Source of the DNA: Pelargonium nanum
Lineage: Eukaryota > Streptophyta > Magnoliopsida > Geraniales > Geraniaceae
Direction: 5' to 3'
NCBI GenBank assembly: GCA_036897485.1
Contig: JAYMTF010000838.1
Coordinates: 1 to 29,426, forward strand
DNA length: 29,426 nucleotides
Shown: piece by piece, positions 10,001-22,455 of the stretch
Position numbering within the stretch: the first letter of the stretch is position 1
Layout: each line of letters starts with the position of its first letter
Program-made: the position numbers and the translations under genes
The notes under the pieces: generated by a model
Told to the model about the DNA's origin: nothing
The model's database searches: none
What the model saw: the letters and a program-made list of their open reading frames with translations, nothing else

Positions 10001-13000
10001 AATTCAAGGGCGGCCAGATTAGTTTGAAAGATATTGGCCTCTTGACTCTTACAAAGTTAGTGTTGACAACAAGAACTCCTTTTGCAGGTGGCTTGTCCCT
10101 GTCATGCAAGAGTGGCAATATCAGGATGCAATTTAGAAAATGAAACAGCATATATAACGAAAAATTTGTTAGGATTGCTTCACTCACAATGGAGTCAAAT
10201 AGTCACCAAGAACTGCAAAACCAGGAGGAGCATGAGGTCGCCAAAAGGCATACACTTGGTCACTGTAAGGATCTGCAAAGTACAATCAGCCATCAAGTCA
10301 TCATTATAGAAATCTTGGTAATTCAATTTTTTTGTCACCATAGCCACAAAGCCACTAAGTGTATCATGCCATACCTTTAATGGACCCAACTTTGTCAAAC
10401 TGTGAGCAGCTCATCGTCATTTTCTTAGATGTCATTCTTAGAAATGCCAAAATGTCCTCTTCAACGGCTAAAAACAGTCTCAAGATACTGAATGAAAAAT
10501 TCATGAATATATCTGAAACAGATACATGAATATTTGTCCTTCCAGAAGCATTAGAATACTTTATAGAGGAGTCAAAAGGCTCCAAGATTGTGATTCCATT
10601 GCTCTCCATAGTCAAACCAAGTGCATCGGCACTCATCTCAACTTCATCTCCCCTCAGAACAAGCCTGAAAATAAGTAAATAAAATGTCATCATCCAAGAG
10701 ACATTCAATTAGCATTATAATTGTTAAGTTTATTTTATTGATGAAGAATTGTGATAACTAGTACAAGAGAGACTCCTTTATATAGGAGATTTAGACTGGA
10801 AATAGGAAATAAGCTAGACTAGAAAATTAAACTAAACTTTCCTAATACAATATACTTCCTAACTTCACTAACACCTTTCCTAATTTTACAAAACTTAGAA
10901 TTGAATCTTCACACTCCCCTCAAGCTAGAGCATGAAACCAATGCAAAAGTTTGAATTTTTTTGTGAGAAAACTGTGTTGGCATAGCACTGTGTGACTACG
11001 TTTTGGAAGTATGGTCAAATGAGAGGCTCCGGGACTTAGTGTGTCCTCATGACACAGTGACTACGTTTCATTAGTAGTATGGTCAAACAAAAGGCTCAGG
11101 GACTAAGCACGTCCTCATGACTCATGGACTACGTTTGGATAGTAGTAACCTAGATTCGAAAAATGAGAATGTTGACTGCTTCCTCCAGTGAGGCGCATGA
11201 CGACGAGGACAGTGGCTCCGATGACAAAGGGCGACCAGCCAACGCTTTCTGACCGCTGGTATCTGGTCGAAAAATTGAAAGATCTAAAAAAATCGGCAAG
11301 CTATTACGGGAACAAACCCTATGGTGTTGCTAAAACTTATTTCGTTCTTCTAAGGTTTTTCAACAGATTTTCTAGCGTCACAAAGGTGAATGCCATCTTC
11401 AATAACTACAGTGAAATTAATTGAAAAGAGACTAGAATTTTTTTATGAGATATTACTCCTCCTCACATGCAAGGATACAAGGTGTAAGGAGGATAAAAAG
11501 AAAAACGGCGAATTATAAAAAGAAATAAATTCAAGAATTTCATTGAAATCTTGAAGAAAGAAAATATTATTGAAAATCTTCAAGAGGAGAAAATTATTGG
11601 TTGGGAGAACAACCTAAGGTTGCCGCCGGAATGGCGGAAACTTCAAGAGATTCCCGAAACAGTAAATCAAGAGACTCTATTACCATGTTAAAATTAGATT
11701 ATTGATCTGGATGAGTTGTGACAACTAGTACAAAAGAGAGTCCTTTATATAGAAGATTTAGACTAGAAATATGAAATAAACTAGACTAGGAAATTAAACT
11801 AAACTTTCCTAATTACAATATATTTCCTAACTTCACTAACATTTTTCTTAATTTTACTAAACTTAGAATTGAATCTTCACAATAATTTAATACTTTTAAG
11901 TGAACTCTAGAAATGAAAATCACATTTAAGTGGACCGACCTGGCAAATACATCTAACTGTGCATGCAAAAGCCTGTTAGAAAGGATAGATGATTCCCCGA
12001 CATCTTTTGATGCACTGTAAAAGGTCAGCTCTGGGCCAATAGCCTGCATCAAAATATCTCAGTCAGGAAGGAACCATGGGAAAATATATAATAATGCCAG
12101 ATAGCAAGTCTCAGACCATTTCTTAAAATGCTTTATACATAAGCACACCATGCTTAAAAGTAAGAAATGCATGTCAACACGCTATTCAGAAACATAGGTA
12201 TCAAAGAAACGGTACATCAACATAAACTACAGCCCAAAACATAATTATCCAAACAATCTACATAGTTTAGACACACACATACTACAGCCAAGCATAAAGA
12301 ACAGAAATATATTATAGATTGAAGGTAGAGAAAGTGGTGCGCTCAGAGGTCTTATCTAGTCAAAAGGTTGGGCTTCTCCGTCTTCTCTTGGTCCTTGGAT
12401 CGCCATTACTCGTCCATGGCGTCTCATGGTCTTGCTCAATCAAGCATCTCGATTTCTCTCACTGGTGCATTCATGGAATTTTGTCATAGTGAACCTCATT
12501 CCCTCTTCCCATTAATTAATTCATTATTCCTCTCATTAATTTCTTGGTCTTTCTCTATGTGTTTATGGTGGTTTCTTTATTATCTTCTCTAGGGATTTGT
12601 ATGATGTTTTATTCCCAATGGTTGTAGGTTTGGGACCTCCGGTATTCTCTCTTCTTTCAATGGAGTTTCTATACTCCTCTTGGTGTACTTGTTTTTATTG
12701 TTCCTTCTTGGATATTCTAATTAAAAAGGTACTTTTGCTGACCAAATAAAATTCCAACTATTTTTCCAAGCAAAAGTACTTATATCAATAAGTGTTTTTC
12801 AAAAGAAGGAAAAACAAGCTTAAGTACATACACCAAGGATAGAGAGAGAAGGAAAAAGAAAAAAAGGAAGAAAATTAACATTGAGAGCCTAAAAACCTGC
12901 CTACCACTGAGGAAGCTACAAAATCTTTGCAACAACATATGAATTAAATAGAGAGCAGACCACAAATGTATCTGAATATCTTACCTAAAATCATCAAAGT

Positions 13001-16000
13001 CAAGCAAAAGAGGATAAAAGAAATAAACTGAGGGTTGATTAAGAAAGACTAAATCAAGCAATAATTCACCTGCAGCTCAATAATGAACTCCGTGGATTTT
13101 TTAGCAACAGTAGTTTGAGTTGAAACATCAATGACACTTTCTCTTGATGAGTTCAGATGAGAGTCATTGTCGTCATCCTTGAAATAGACCTGGTCATCTA
13201 CAGAAGCTGAATAGCTACTATTGGTTCCCAGCGAAATGCATGAATCCAAAAACCGCCCATTCTATACCAATAAATTTGAAAGAAACAGTTTGCCTTTAGG
13301 AAAAATATTACATAGAACAGTATATACATACTGGAGGCGGTCACACAAATGAGCAAGTGGGTAAATAAAAAGTGATACCTTGATAGTAACATTTTTGAAT
13401 TGCAATTTTTTCCCATTTCCCACAAATATTATAGCTTCTGCACTCGGTCCAGAGAGATTGAATCCTTGTCTATCTTTAAAAGACAATATTCCACCTTCAC
13501 CGTCATAAACAAAGTCATGAAATCTTTCATCATCAACAATTAAAGGTTTCTTGGGAGAGAGTGAAATCTCAGACGAGGGTGGAGAGTAAGTTGACTGATC
13601 TAGAATAATTGCTTCAATCATACATGAAGAGTTTATGTCTTCTTCATTTGAGAGCATAGTGCCAACTGTTGGCACAAAAAACTCAACAACAGCCAATAGA
13701 AAATCAAGTGCAACAAGCAACTGTGGTCTTTGGATAGAGAGAGAAATAAATGTCGACAACTGACTGAACTTTGCATCAAGAATGAGCATAGTAAGAAATG
13801 ATTTTGCATCATTTTCTTTAATAACCATTGCGTCAACGTTGCCCTTATTTCCATCATCAGTTACAGAATGTAGAGGACTATAACCTATGTTCTCAGGCTT
13901 TCCTATTGCCAGCCTAAACTCTTGTTCAGTTCCCTCACGATCATCAATTACAGAGAAACCCTTAAGTGTTGCTGAGAGAAAACCTCCCCCCAAATTGTCA
14001 GACTTGTAGAGAAGCCATGCACCACTAGCCTACAAACCAATGCAATAAGATTAATAAAAATATATACTAAATATCCTGCCATTATAAAACAATCATGCTG
14101 CTGTAATGTGTTGACTTTCCATGGTCAGTTATGGATGTGATAGTGGATTAAACTATGATATTATGATAATTAGTAGAGTGGTTCGTGCGATTTGTTTCTT
14201 TCCATGTTTATCTCCTACACCCATCATAAATACGGGTTCATTGTACTCAACACATAAAGTTAGTGAGCACATATTAAGCCATTTGGTCATCTGAGGTGTG
14301 GAGGACCAAACAACGCTAAATCTTATGTATTCATTCTCATCATTTCATAATCCATCTCCCAAATGTCATCTGTCTTATGAATTTCAACATCGTTAACCGC
14401 AAGTCCAACCTAAGAGCTCCCTTAACGTGCAGCAGGCCTACTCTGCATGTGGACCAACAATTTCACAGGAAGGCAACACAAACAGGTCACATAGATTCAA
14501 AACCAAAGCAGCTTTGATACCATGTAATTTTCATGGTGACCTAATATGGAATTTCAAATAAATAAATAAATAAAAAGTTATTTTCTCTGTGTGTACAGGG
14601 CATTAAGATTTAAGAGGCCACAGAAATAGATCAATGTCAAATTATATGAAGATAATCGGTGACGGAACAGCAGAGTAAACTTTTTATCAAGATCAATTTT
14701 TGTTATTTGAATTTTTTTGATAAGCAATTTTTGTTATTTAAATTGCCTGTTAACTACACTCAAGCCCTCAACCGCAAGCAGTTCATTTCCCATCATTGGA
14801 TTTTACTTATTTCTATCATATGAAAAGTTAGTAATCATTAATTAAGGGTTGAGAGAACGAATTTTAAGCCAACGTCATATTCAGCTACTGCCATAGTACA
14901 TATTTCTGAATAGATTGCATGTAAAGAAGATTCAGCAGATCAAAAGAAAGAAAAAGTTTCATCACGAAGGTTTCAAGAATCAAAATCAACACAAGAAAGG
15001 ATTAAGGTACCTGTACAGTGGCCAGAGATGCGTCTCTGGTTAGCCCTGTATGTAAGCACAACTCAACTAGATTAATTATAACAGACACTTTCAATGCAAT
15101 CCAGGTTCCCTCATTTGGAATTTCGGATTCAACATCAACTGAATCCTGTGGAGCAACAGATTCGATCACATCAACAGGAGATGCAACAGAAACATGGTTC
15201 AGCAGAGGAACAGTATGAGGAGTCTCAGAAAAGTTAGACAAAGCACATTCACTAATTATCTGGTACTCCTTGTTTGACAGAACTGCTTTCAATTCATCTA
15301 TCTGTAGAAGCAAAACATCAGTGTTTGTGTAACTCTCTAGTCTACATTCATAACTATAGTGACTGAAAAATGGAAATACCAATTTTAAAGAAACTGATGC
15401 ATGAGACACCACTGTAATGAAGTGCAATGCATTACCTGGATTGCAGCTTCTGTACTTGGTATTTTATGCAACAAGTCACGGAGTGACCTTCGAATAACAA
15501 CAGACACCCCCTTCACATCTTGAATTATGCTTTCACCCATTTCTGTTCCACAGCCAACATTCAAATTGATGTCCTCAACCTACATCCAATAACAAAGACA
15601 ATTGACACACCAACAGTCGAGCTGAGATCAATGCTCTAAAAGTGGTTCACGATGACAAGACAATAACATTTATTGGCCTCAAAGTAATCAATACTTTGAA
15701 CAACTAAAGCCTCATGCAAAATTTAATATGTTATCTTTAGATTACTTTTATTACATGAATTCAATAAAATCAGGCCAAGGGTGACCATTTTTTTCTCAAG
15801 TCTAACAATACCATAAAACCACAATAGCAAAGCCCATTTTCATAGAAAGCTCACCAGAATTGTTAGTGCTTCCATATGGACAGCATTGATCTCACTTTTA
15901 CTTCCATAAAACCACTGAAAGGTGTTCTGAACAGTTATATGAACAACATCAAGCTTCAAATAGCTGTCATTCCAATAACTCAAACAATCAGATTTCATTA

Positions 16001-18061
16001 TCCCATAGAAAGAAACAGAAAGGAAGAATAAAAAGAAGAAACCACTTATGAATACAAATGACATCATGCACTTACTCTAGACTATCTGTTCTTCGAGGCA
16101 TTAATATTATAGGCTTCCTGAGTGTAAGATCCAATTTTACAGCAGGTGATCCTTCAATTTCACTAGTGGTAAACCACTTCTCAGAATTTGTCACCTGATC
16201 TTTTATCTTGACAAGACCCTTTGAATTCTTGGGAACAATACCCATAAAGTAACTGACTATCTACATACCAAAATTTGAAACATGAGAAAGCTAAATGAAC
16301 TACAGAAGTAAAAACACAAATTAAAACCAGGTTACCTCCTGAACAAAGCGGTTTAAATACACAACGCGTACTTCTGAAAGCTGACCAAAAAGGCTATACT
16401 CATAACCTTTATAATCTTCGTCATCAGCACTAAAAGAAGAAAAAACCAGCTGCATAACCATGCATACTCCGTTAATCAAAATCACCAATAATAGATAAAT
16501 GAAATACGCAAACAAATAGCAAAAACAATATGTTCAAGTCCATGGATGTGAAATGATCACAGAAAAAGTTCTTAAGAATAGTAAATTTTTTCACTGTTGT
16601 ATATGAAGTCTTTTGCATCTTTTGACATTTCAGTAAACATGTTGTTCCCCCAAAATTTATTGCCATTTTGGATTTTCCCATACATCAGGAAACTATATTA
16701 ATTATTCAAAGACCGATAATGGTTGACGAATCCATTTCTTGCACTTACTACACTCAATAAATACACAATAACACTGACATAAATAGACTCGAGGGTTGAG
16801 ATTTTCCAAACAAATTTGGCTTCCAAAACTAACATTAATTTGATATTTGGAGAAAAAAGTTGTAGTGACACGTAGTAAACAGAACAGAGAAAAAAGTAAT
16901 TCAACCCCATAATAACAGCAGTATATATTCTTAACACTAATAAGCGAGCAAAGTAAACTAAAGTTTGAATAGACCCTCATTCAGATGGAACAACTAATGA
17001 ACTAAAGCAACAGTACCTCAATAAATGAACTGCCTCCAGGATTTCTCATATCACAGAACCAGAAATATAGGTGGCTGCTAGGAAGACTGTCGTCACTTAT
17101 TCTCAGATTTCCTAATGCTGCCTTTATGCTGAAAGAGGATGGGAACACCTGACAGAGAGACAAAGAGGAATCAGAAGCAATTAAGAGGTTACGTTCAAGA
17201 AAATGTGAAGATGCAATTCTGAGTTTAGTAGAATTAAGAAATATATTGTAATTAGGAAAGTTTAGTTTAATTTTATAGTCTAGTTTGTTTTCTATTTCTA
17301 GTCTAAATCTTCTATATAAATGAGTCTCTCTTGTACTTATTAAGACAATTCATTCACAATAATAACAAAATTCACATGGTATCAGAGCCTCTTGATTCTT
17401 TTTTTTTTTCCTTTAATCCCTCCCTACACATGGTATACTTGCATGTGAAGGGAAAATCTAATACAGAAACCCTAGCATCTTCTCATTCTTTTCTTCTTCT
17501 TTTATTTTGAGCAACTTTTATACCAACAAGAAATCTAATTTTCAAGATTTGGCTCTGGCAATTGGAGATGACATTCAACTTTGTGACGTCAGCAAGTCAA
17601 TGCCGCCTCTTCTAAAAAACAGTCTTGTCTTTAGGAAAAACTATACAAGTAATCATTGAGCCTCTCATACGACCATACTGCTACCAAAACATAATCCCCG
17701 AGTCACTAAAACACAATATAAAAGTGGACCCTGGACCTCTCATCTAACCATACTACTACCAAAATATAGTCCCTGAGTCATGAGGATACACGAGAAATAA
17801 TCCCGTAAGCTCTCATTTGAATATACTACTATCAAAACGTAGTCCCTACTCATGAGGACATACTAAAAAATTGTACCTGAGCCTCCCATCTAACCAAAAT
17901 GTGATTATATGTTTAGAAGAATTAGGATATATAACGTAATTCGGGAAATTTAGAGATATATAACGTAATTCGGGAAATTTAGACTAATTTCGTACTCTAG
18001 TTTGTCTGAAGGGGTCTCCCTTCTACTTTATAACACAATTCATTCACAATAATAACAAACT

Positions 18062-18102
<41 letters not shown>

Positions 18103-21100
18103 AACAAATATTAAATTAGTAAAGGTGAAAAAAATAGCTGACGCACACCTTGATATCTGTAAGTAAATTGTCCTGAGATAAAGTAGCAAGTTTAGAATCA
18201 TCTTCATTCATCAATAAAATTTGGGCACGGGCCATTTTTAGTGTTAAATTGAAAATGACTCTAGACTTCCCCTTTCCGAGAAGACCTTTAACAACAGGCT
18301 CCTCACTGGTTGTTAAATGTTGATCATCGACATCACCAGAGATATCATTTATCGCAGCAACAGCCGAGGAGTCATCACTGAAAGCCACATAGCTATCATC
18401 CTCAATGTTAATAGCATTCACAAATTCCAAAATGGCAAGAATTGTTGGTCTTCGACAGAAAAACGATAACGTAGCAAGGCTCACAGCAATCTGAGACAAA
18501 AGTTTGTTGACAAAATTAATTGGGTAGAAGAGTCAACGAAAATTAAAGACACACAAAGCTACCCACCTGCTTATCAACATTATTATATTGAGGAGAATTC
18601 TGATTATAGATAACTATTTGAGCTTTCACAAAGCTATCCAGCGTAGTAGTTAGTTCAGCGTCTTCTTCCCTACACTGAAGGGCATCTCCAGGGAGTAAAC
18701 CAGCAATTCGAGTAAAACTAGGGGTCTTTAAGAGAAAAAACTCAACCAGATCCTCTGGTGCCTCATAGAACTTATCATCTCCTTCAGTTGTAGAGGCCAT
18801 ATCATTGCCATCAAAACACTGATTTCCAGCATCATCAGCACTCCCAATGAATGACCTTGCCAGGTAACAAGGTCCTGACACTCTGTGGCAGCAAACTAGA
18901 TCTTCAACCTCCAATGATTTCAAAACAGTACCAATGAACATGTCATTTGCTCTGATTGAAAGCTCGACCTGTTAAGACAAAATAGATTCTCAGGATAACC
19001 TCAAAGCATGAATAGGCGAACGTAAAATGTAATATCACTGTACCTGGCCACCTATTGCTCGAAATTCAAATAAACGACTCTCTTCAGCTAGAAGCACCTT
19101 TGTGAGACTATGGTCATGCTAGATAAAAGCAACACATCAGTCAGACTTCTAAGCTATTGCATTGCAAGGAATTTGATGATAGATGAATAATTTAGGCATA
19201 CCAGATTATTATAACTGAAACAGATCTTTAATTCATCAAGAACACCAGTCAGAAATACACTCTCCGTTCTTCGCAAGTTATTAATATCATGACTGTCATT
19301 CAATTCTGTTTCTGAGTCAGATGAAGTGTCGGATAGACCAGTGAGAGGAGCAGAAACCTGCAGCAAAATCCACACGAGACCTATATGAAATTATTGCGGA
19401 ATTGCTAAGCCAAGATAAAATATAGAGATTTAAAGAAGAAAAAAAATTAAAGAGTTGAGGTTCAATGTTCAATATTAAGTTAATATTGCAGCATGCTCAA
19501 GATTTTTGCCATTTAAGATTAATTCCCTAGTCATGTAATAATATGAAACTCTGGAGCAGTACTCTTTCGTCTTTATCCAACAATTAGAATTAAAATGTCA
19601 CGAATTGCCATCTACACAAGAATTCTTCCTTTGGAATTCTAGATAACTCCTAACAATACAATACTGAAGAGAATTGGTGTTGCCACAGAAAGGACCAGAA
19701 AGCATCTTGAAGCTAACAAACTTAACACCAACTGCCAAGCTATTATTTTCATCAACTTTGTTGAAGTGAAGAGTCCTAGAGAGCAAGATGACCAGAATAA
19801 AGTACAGCAACTGTTAAAAACCAGTAAGCAGACAGTAGAAACCCAGAAAATATATTTTTTGATGATCTGAATCAAGTGAGGCCTCTACCGATGCACGATA
19901 AATTGCTCCCTGCAACCGCCTTCGCCAAGTTTTGCTTGAATCATCAGAGTCACCTCGTACTATTAATGCATTTGCATCTTCCACAATCTACATATCAAGG
20001 AAATTAATAATGGTTTGGTATTCAAAAAAAAACAATTCAAATATGAATGACAATGTAACTAAATTCTGTATCATTGCAAAGATGAGAGACAACCTTGCTA
20101 TTAGGTCGTGCAACATCAGAAATGGCCAATACATGTTCCACACCGCCAGAAAACTCGGGTGGAACCTGATATATGTGTTTTCCTGTTAACCTATAATAAG
20201 CAGATTGGTATATACTTTGTATCAGCCTATATGAATGAGAAGAATACATGCCTATTACATAATAAATAAATTAGGGTTAAGTAGGGAAGAATGGAAAATA
20301 AGAGAAAAATGAATACATAAATTACAACACACTTGGAGTAGTACATAGCACGTTTTGAAGAAAGTAACCTTCTTGACGCAACTTAAGATTTCACGATGCA
20401 CTTAAATTTTATAAGACTGAAAAAAGCTAAGGCATTCTATGTCAGACTCACGAGAAAGCATGTATAAGTTATGAGCATCTTCTCATCTACTTTAATTTTA
20501 TTATTGTAATCATGCTGCCAGACCCCACAATTGTGGGAGCCCCGTGCATTGGGGCACCCTTTTATTCTAATCATGCTGCCCATTTCAGGAGATGAGTCTT
20601 CACAACTGGTTAAATGTAGAAGCTTCCCAACAGATACACTCATACACGTTTAATATTGTTAAACTTGACTCCAACCGAAGAGTTTTAAGTTGATAAGTGG
20701 AGGGCCCAACTTGTATTACATGTGGCAATGAACTTCACATTCTTTTGACGTGGGATACATTAACACTCCCTCTAACGTGCAAATCGGACAACACAACGGA
20801 CCCTACACGTGGACCAAGAAGAGAGGCAACAAAGATGGGCCACTAGGCCCGAACCAAACCATCTATGATACCATGTTAAACTTGAGTCCAACCCAAAAGC
20901 TTAAACTTATAGGTGGAGGGCCCAACTTGTATATCAAGTGTCAACAGACTTTACATTCTTTCGATGTGAGATACATTAACAGTTATACATGATAAAGATA
21001 ATCTATTTGATAAAATTTCAGAACAAATTAAGTCAACCATAATATCTTGCTTTTGAGAAACCAAGGAATTCTAAAATTGTACAATAATAAATAGGATAGA

Positions 21101-22423
21101 GGGACTTGAACAGACAACCTTGATCATTGCCTCCGCATGTGGTCTAAGGGAGATCAAATTCCACTTGACCCAAAGGCCGCCAGATTAAGAGTTTAACTAC
21201 AGAACCATGAATATTATATGTCCAGCAAGAAAGACATTGTTTCGGAAAGATCGGCATCATAACGGAATTTTCTAGGACCCTAGCCTTCTAAATGATCACC
21301 TTCCAAATCAATTTGTTCGCTTTCTCTCCGCTTACAGGTTTGATGATACATAAATAATTGAGTCCATTTTGATGGCTCATTCCTACATGTAATTAGCCTA
21401 GCCTAACTCATTTGATTGGCCTAGTTCAACCCAAATTCATACATATCTATAATCCAACTGGCGGTCTCAGATGTCAATTCAAAACTCATCTGGATCGCAC
21501 ATGTCCAAATTCAATGTATTTAGTTCTTAGTTCCTACATTCTCTCCACCAATCAGAATCAGAAAGTTATCACTATAAATACCCTTATGGTTGAGGTACAA
21601 ATCAATTTCACACACATTAACGTACTTATGTGTTAGTATATGTACAACTATTAGATATGTATAATTAGCTATAAATTAGGAATTTTCTGTTTTGTTTATT
21701 TCCTTTTCTTATTCCTATGTACATGTATAAATTGAGGGCTCTAGTATCCAATAAACACAAGATTTTAGTATCTAATTCTTCATTATGAATTATTCTTTGT
21801 CAAGCCGGATTCACTTATTCTCACACCGGAGGTGAAATTCCATGCAACACACGGGTCTTCACTTAACGTGTGTTCTTCATGTGTAGTGACCTTCAAGTGA
21901 ATCGCGTGCTTAAATCTCACTTGGAGGTCAAGAATATCGCATCAATATTTTTCCCCTTTAATGAGTAGTATGAATTAGTAATATTGTGAAGTTTAAGTTT
22001 CACTTTTCTGTTTTAGTGATACCATGAAGCATATCAGTAAATGCCCAGAACAATAAGCACATCGCTTGAATCTAATTGCTTTCATCCTTACTTGAGCCCC
22101 GATTCTCAACTTTGAAGACTGAATCTCTATACTATTATTACATTTATGTTTATTGCTTTAGATTTTCTCCAGTTTGGTAAGTATTTTGATGAGCTTTAGA
22201 ATATTTTTTAGGAGTTATCATGCCAAATGACAATAATAAGTTTGATATGTGTGCTTTGGTATCCAAACCTGAGATACTGCTTATAGGACTTAGCGCCAGG
22301 ATTTTCAAGTATGTAGAGAAAAGGCCCAACCAAGCATAAGTATCTTTGCTGCCACACAGCTTCTCTATTGCCAACCCCCTGTTAAACAAAATAAAAGGTA
22401 GAATGTCAAGCTATGCCAATAAG

Positions 22424-22455
<32 letters not shown>

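Larger units (their letters stand above)
10665..11939 (-). other. Intron expanded by one LTR element
   Basis: 1,275-bp intron. Removing the 1,160-bp LTR element and one 5-bp target copy leaves about 110 bp, the size of neighbouring unaltered introns. Confidence 0.85.
17149..18148 (-). other. Intron expanded by one LTR element
   Basis: 1,000-bp intron. Without the 863-bp element and its (AG)17 border it is about 100 bp. Confidence 0.8.
20191..22268 (-). other. Largest intron, inside the PH domain
   Basis: 2,078 bp. It holds an Au SINE tail (20521–20563), a complete 325-bp miniature LTR element (20657–20981) and a solo LTR (21631–21782). 21000–21625 and 21790–22268 contain nothing I can name. 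An 18-bp match to a tRNA T-arm/3' end occurs at 21094–21111. Confidence 0.8.

Noticed and set aside
10981-11150. Possible CRISPR-like array
   Set aside because: Units are contiguous 65–68-bp direct repeats without unique spacers, inside an LTR element of a plant genome.
11188-11424. 78-codon plus-strand open frame inside the 1,160-bp LTR element
   Set aside because: It is antisense to the element, shows no known domain, and has no counterpart in the related element at 17204–18066.
15018-15218. Plus-strand open frame of 66 codons
   Set aside because: Shadow of VPS13 exon 15011–15301 on the opposite strand.
16698-16980. Two overlapping minus-strand frames of 79 and 92 codons
   Set aside because: Low-complexity hydrophobic translations of AT-rich intron; the VPS13 protein is continuous without them.
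21094-21111. 18-bp exact match (reverse strand) to the 3' end of a leucine tRNA of plastid type, GTTCAAGTCCCTCTATCC
   Set aside because: The match does not extend to the anticodon arm or to plastid flanking DNA, so there is no tRNA gene and no supported plastid insertion; it may be a decayed SINE box.
21412-21636. 74-codon plus-strand open frame
   Set aside because: It is in AT-rich intron DNA, has no recognisable protein, and runs into the solo LTR.
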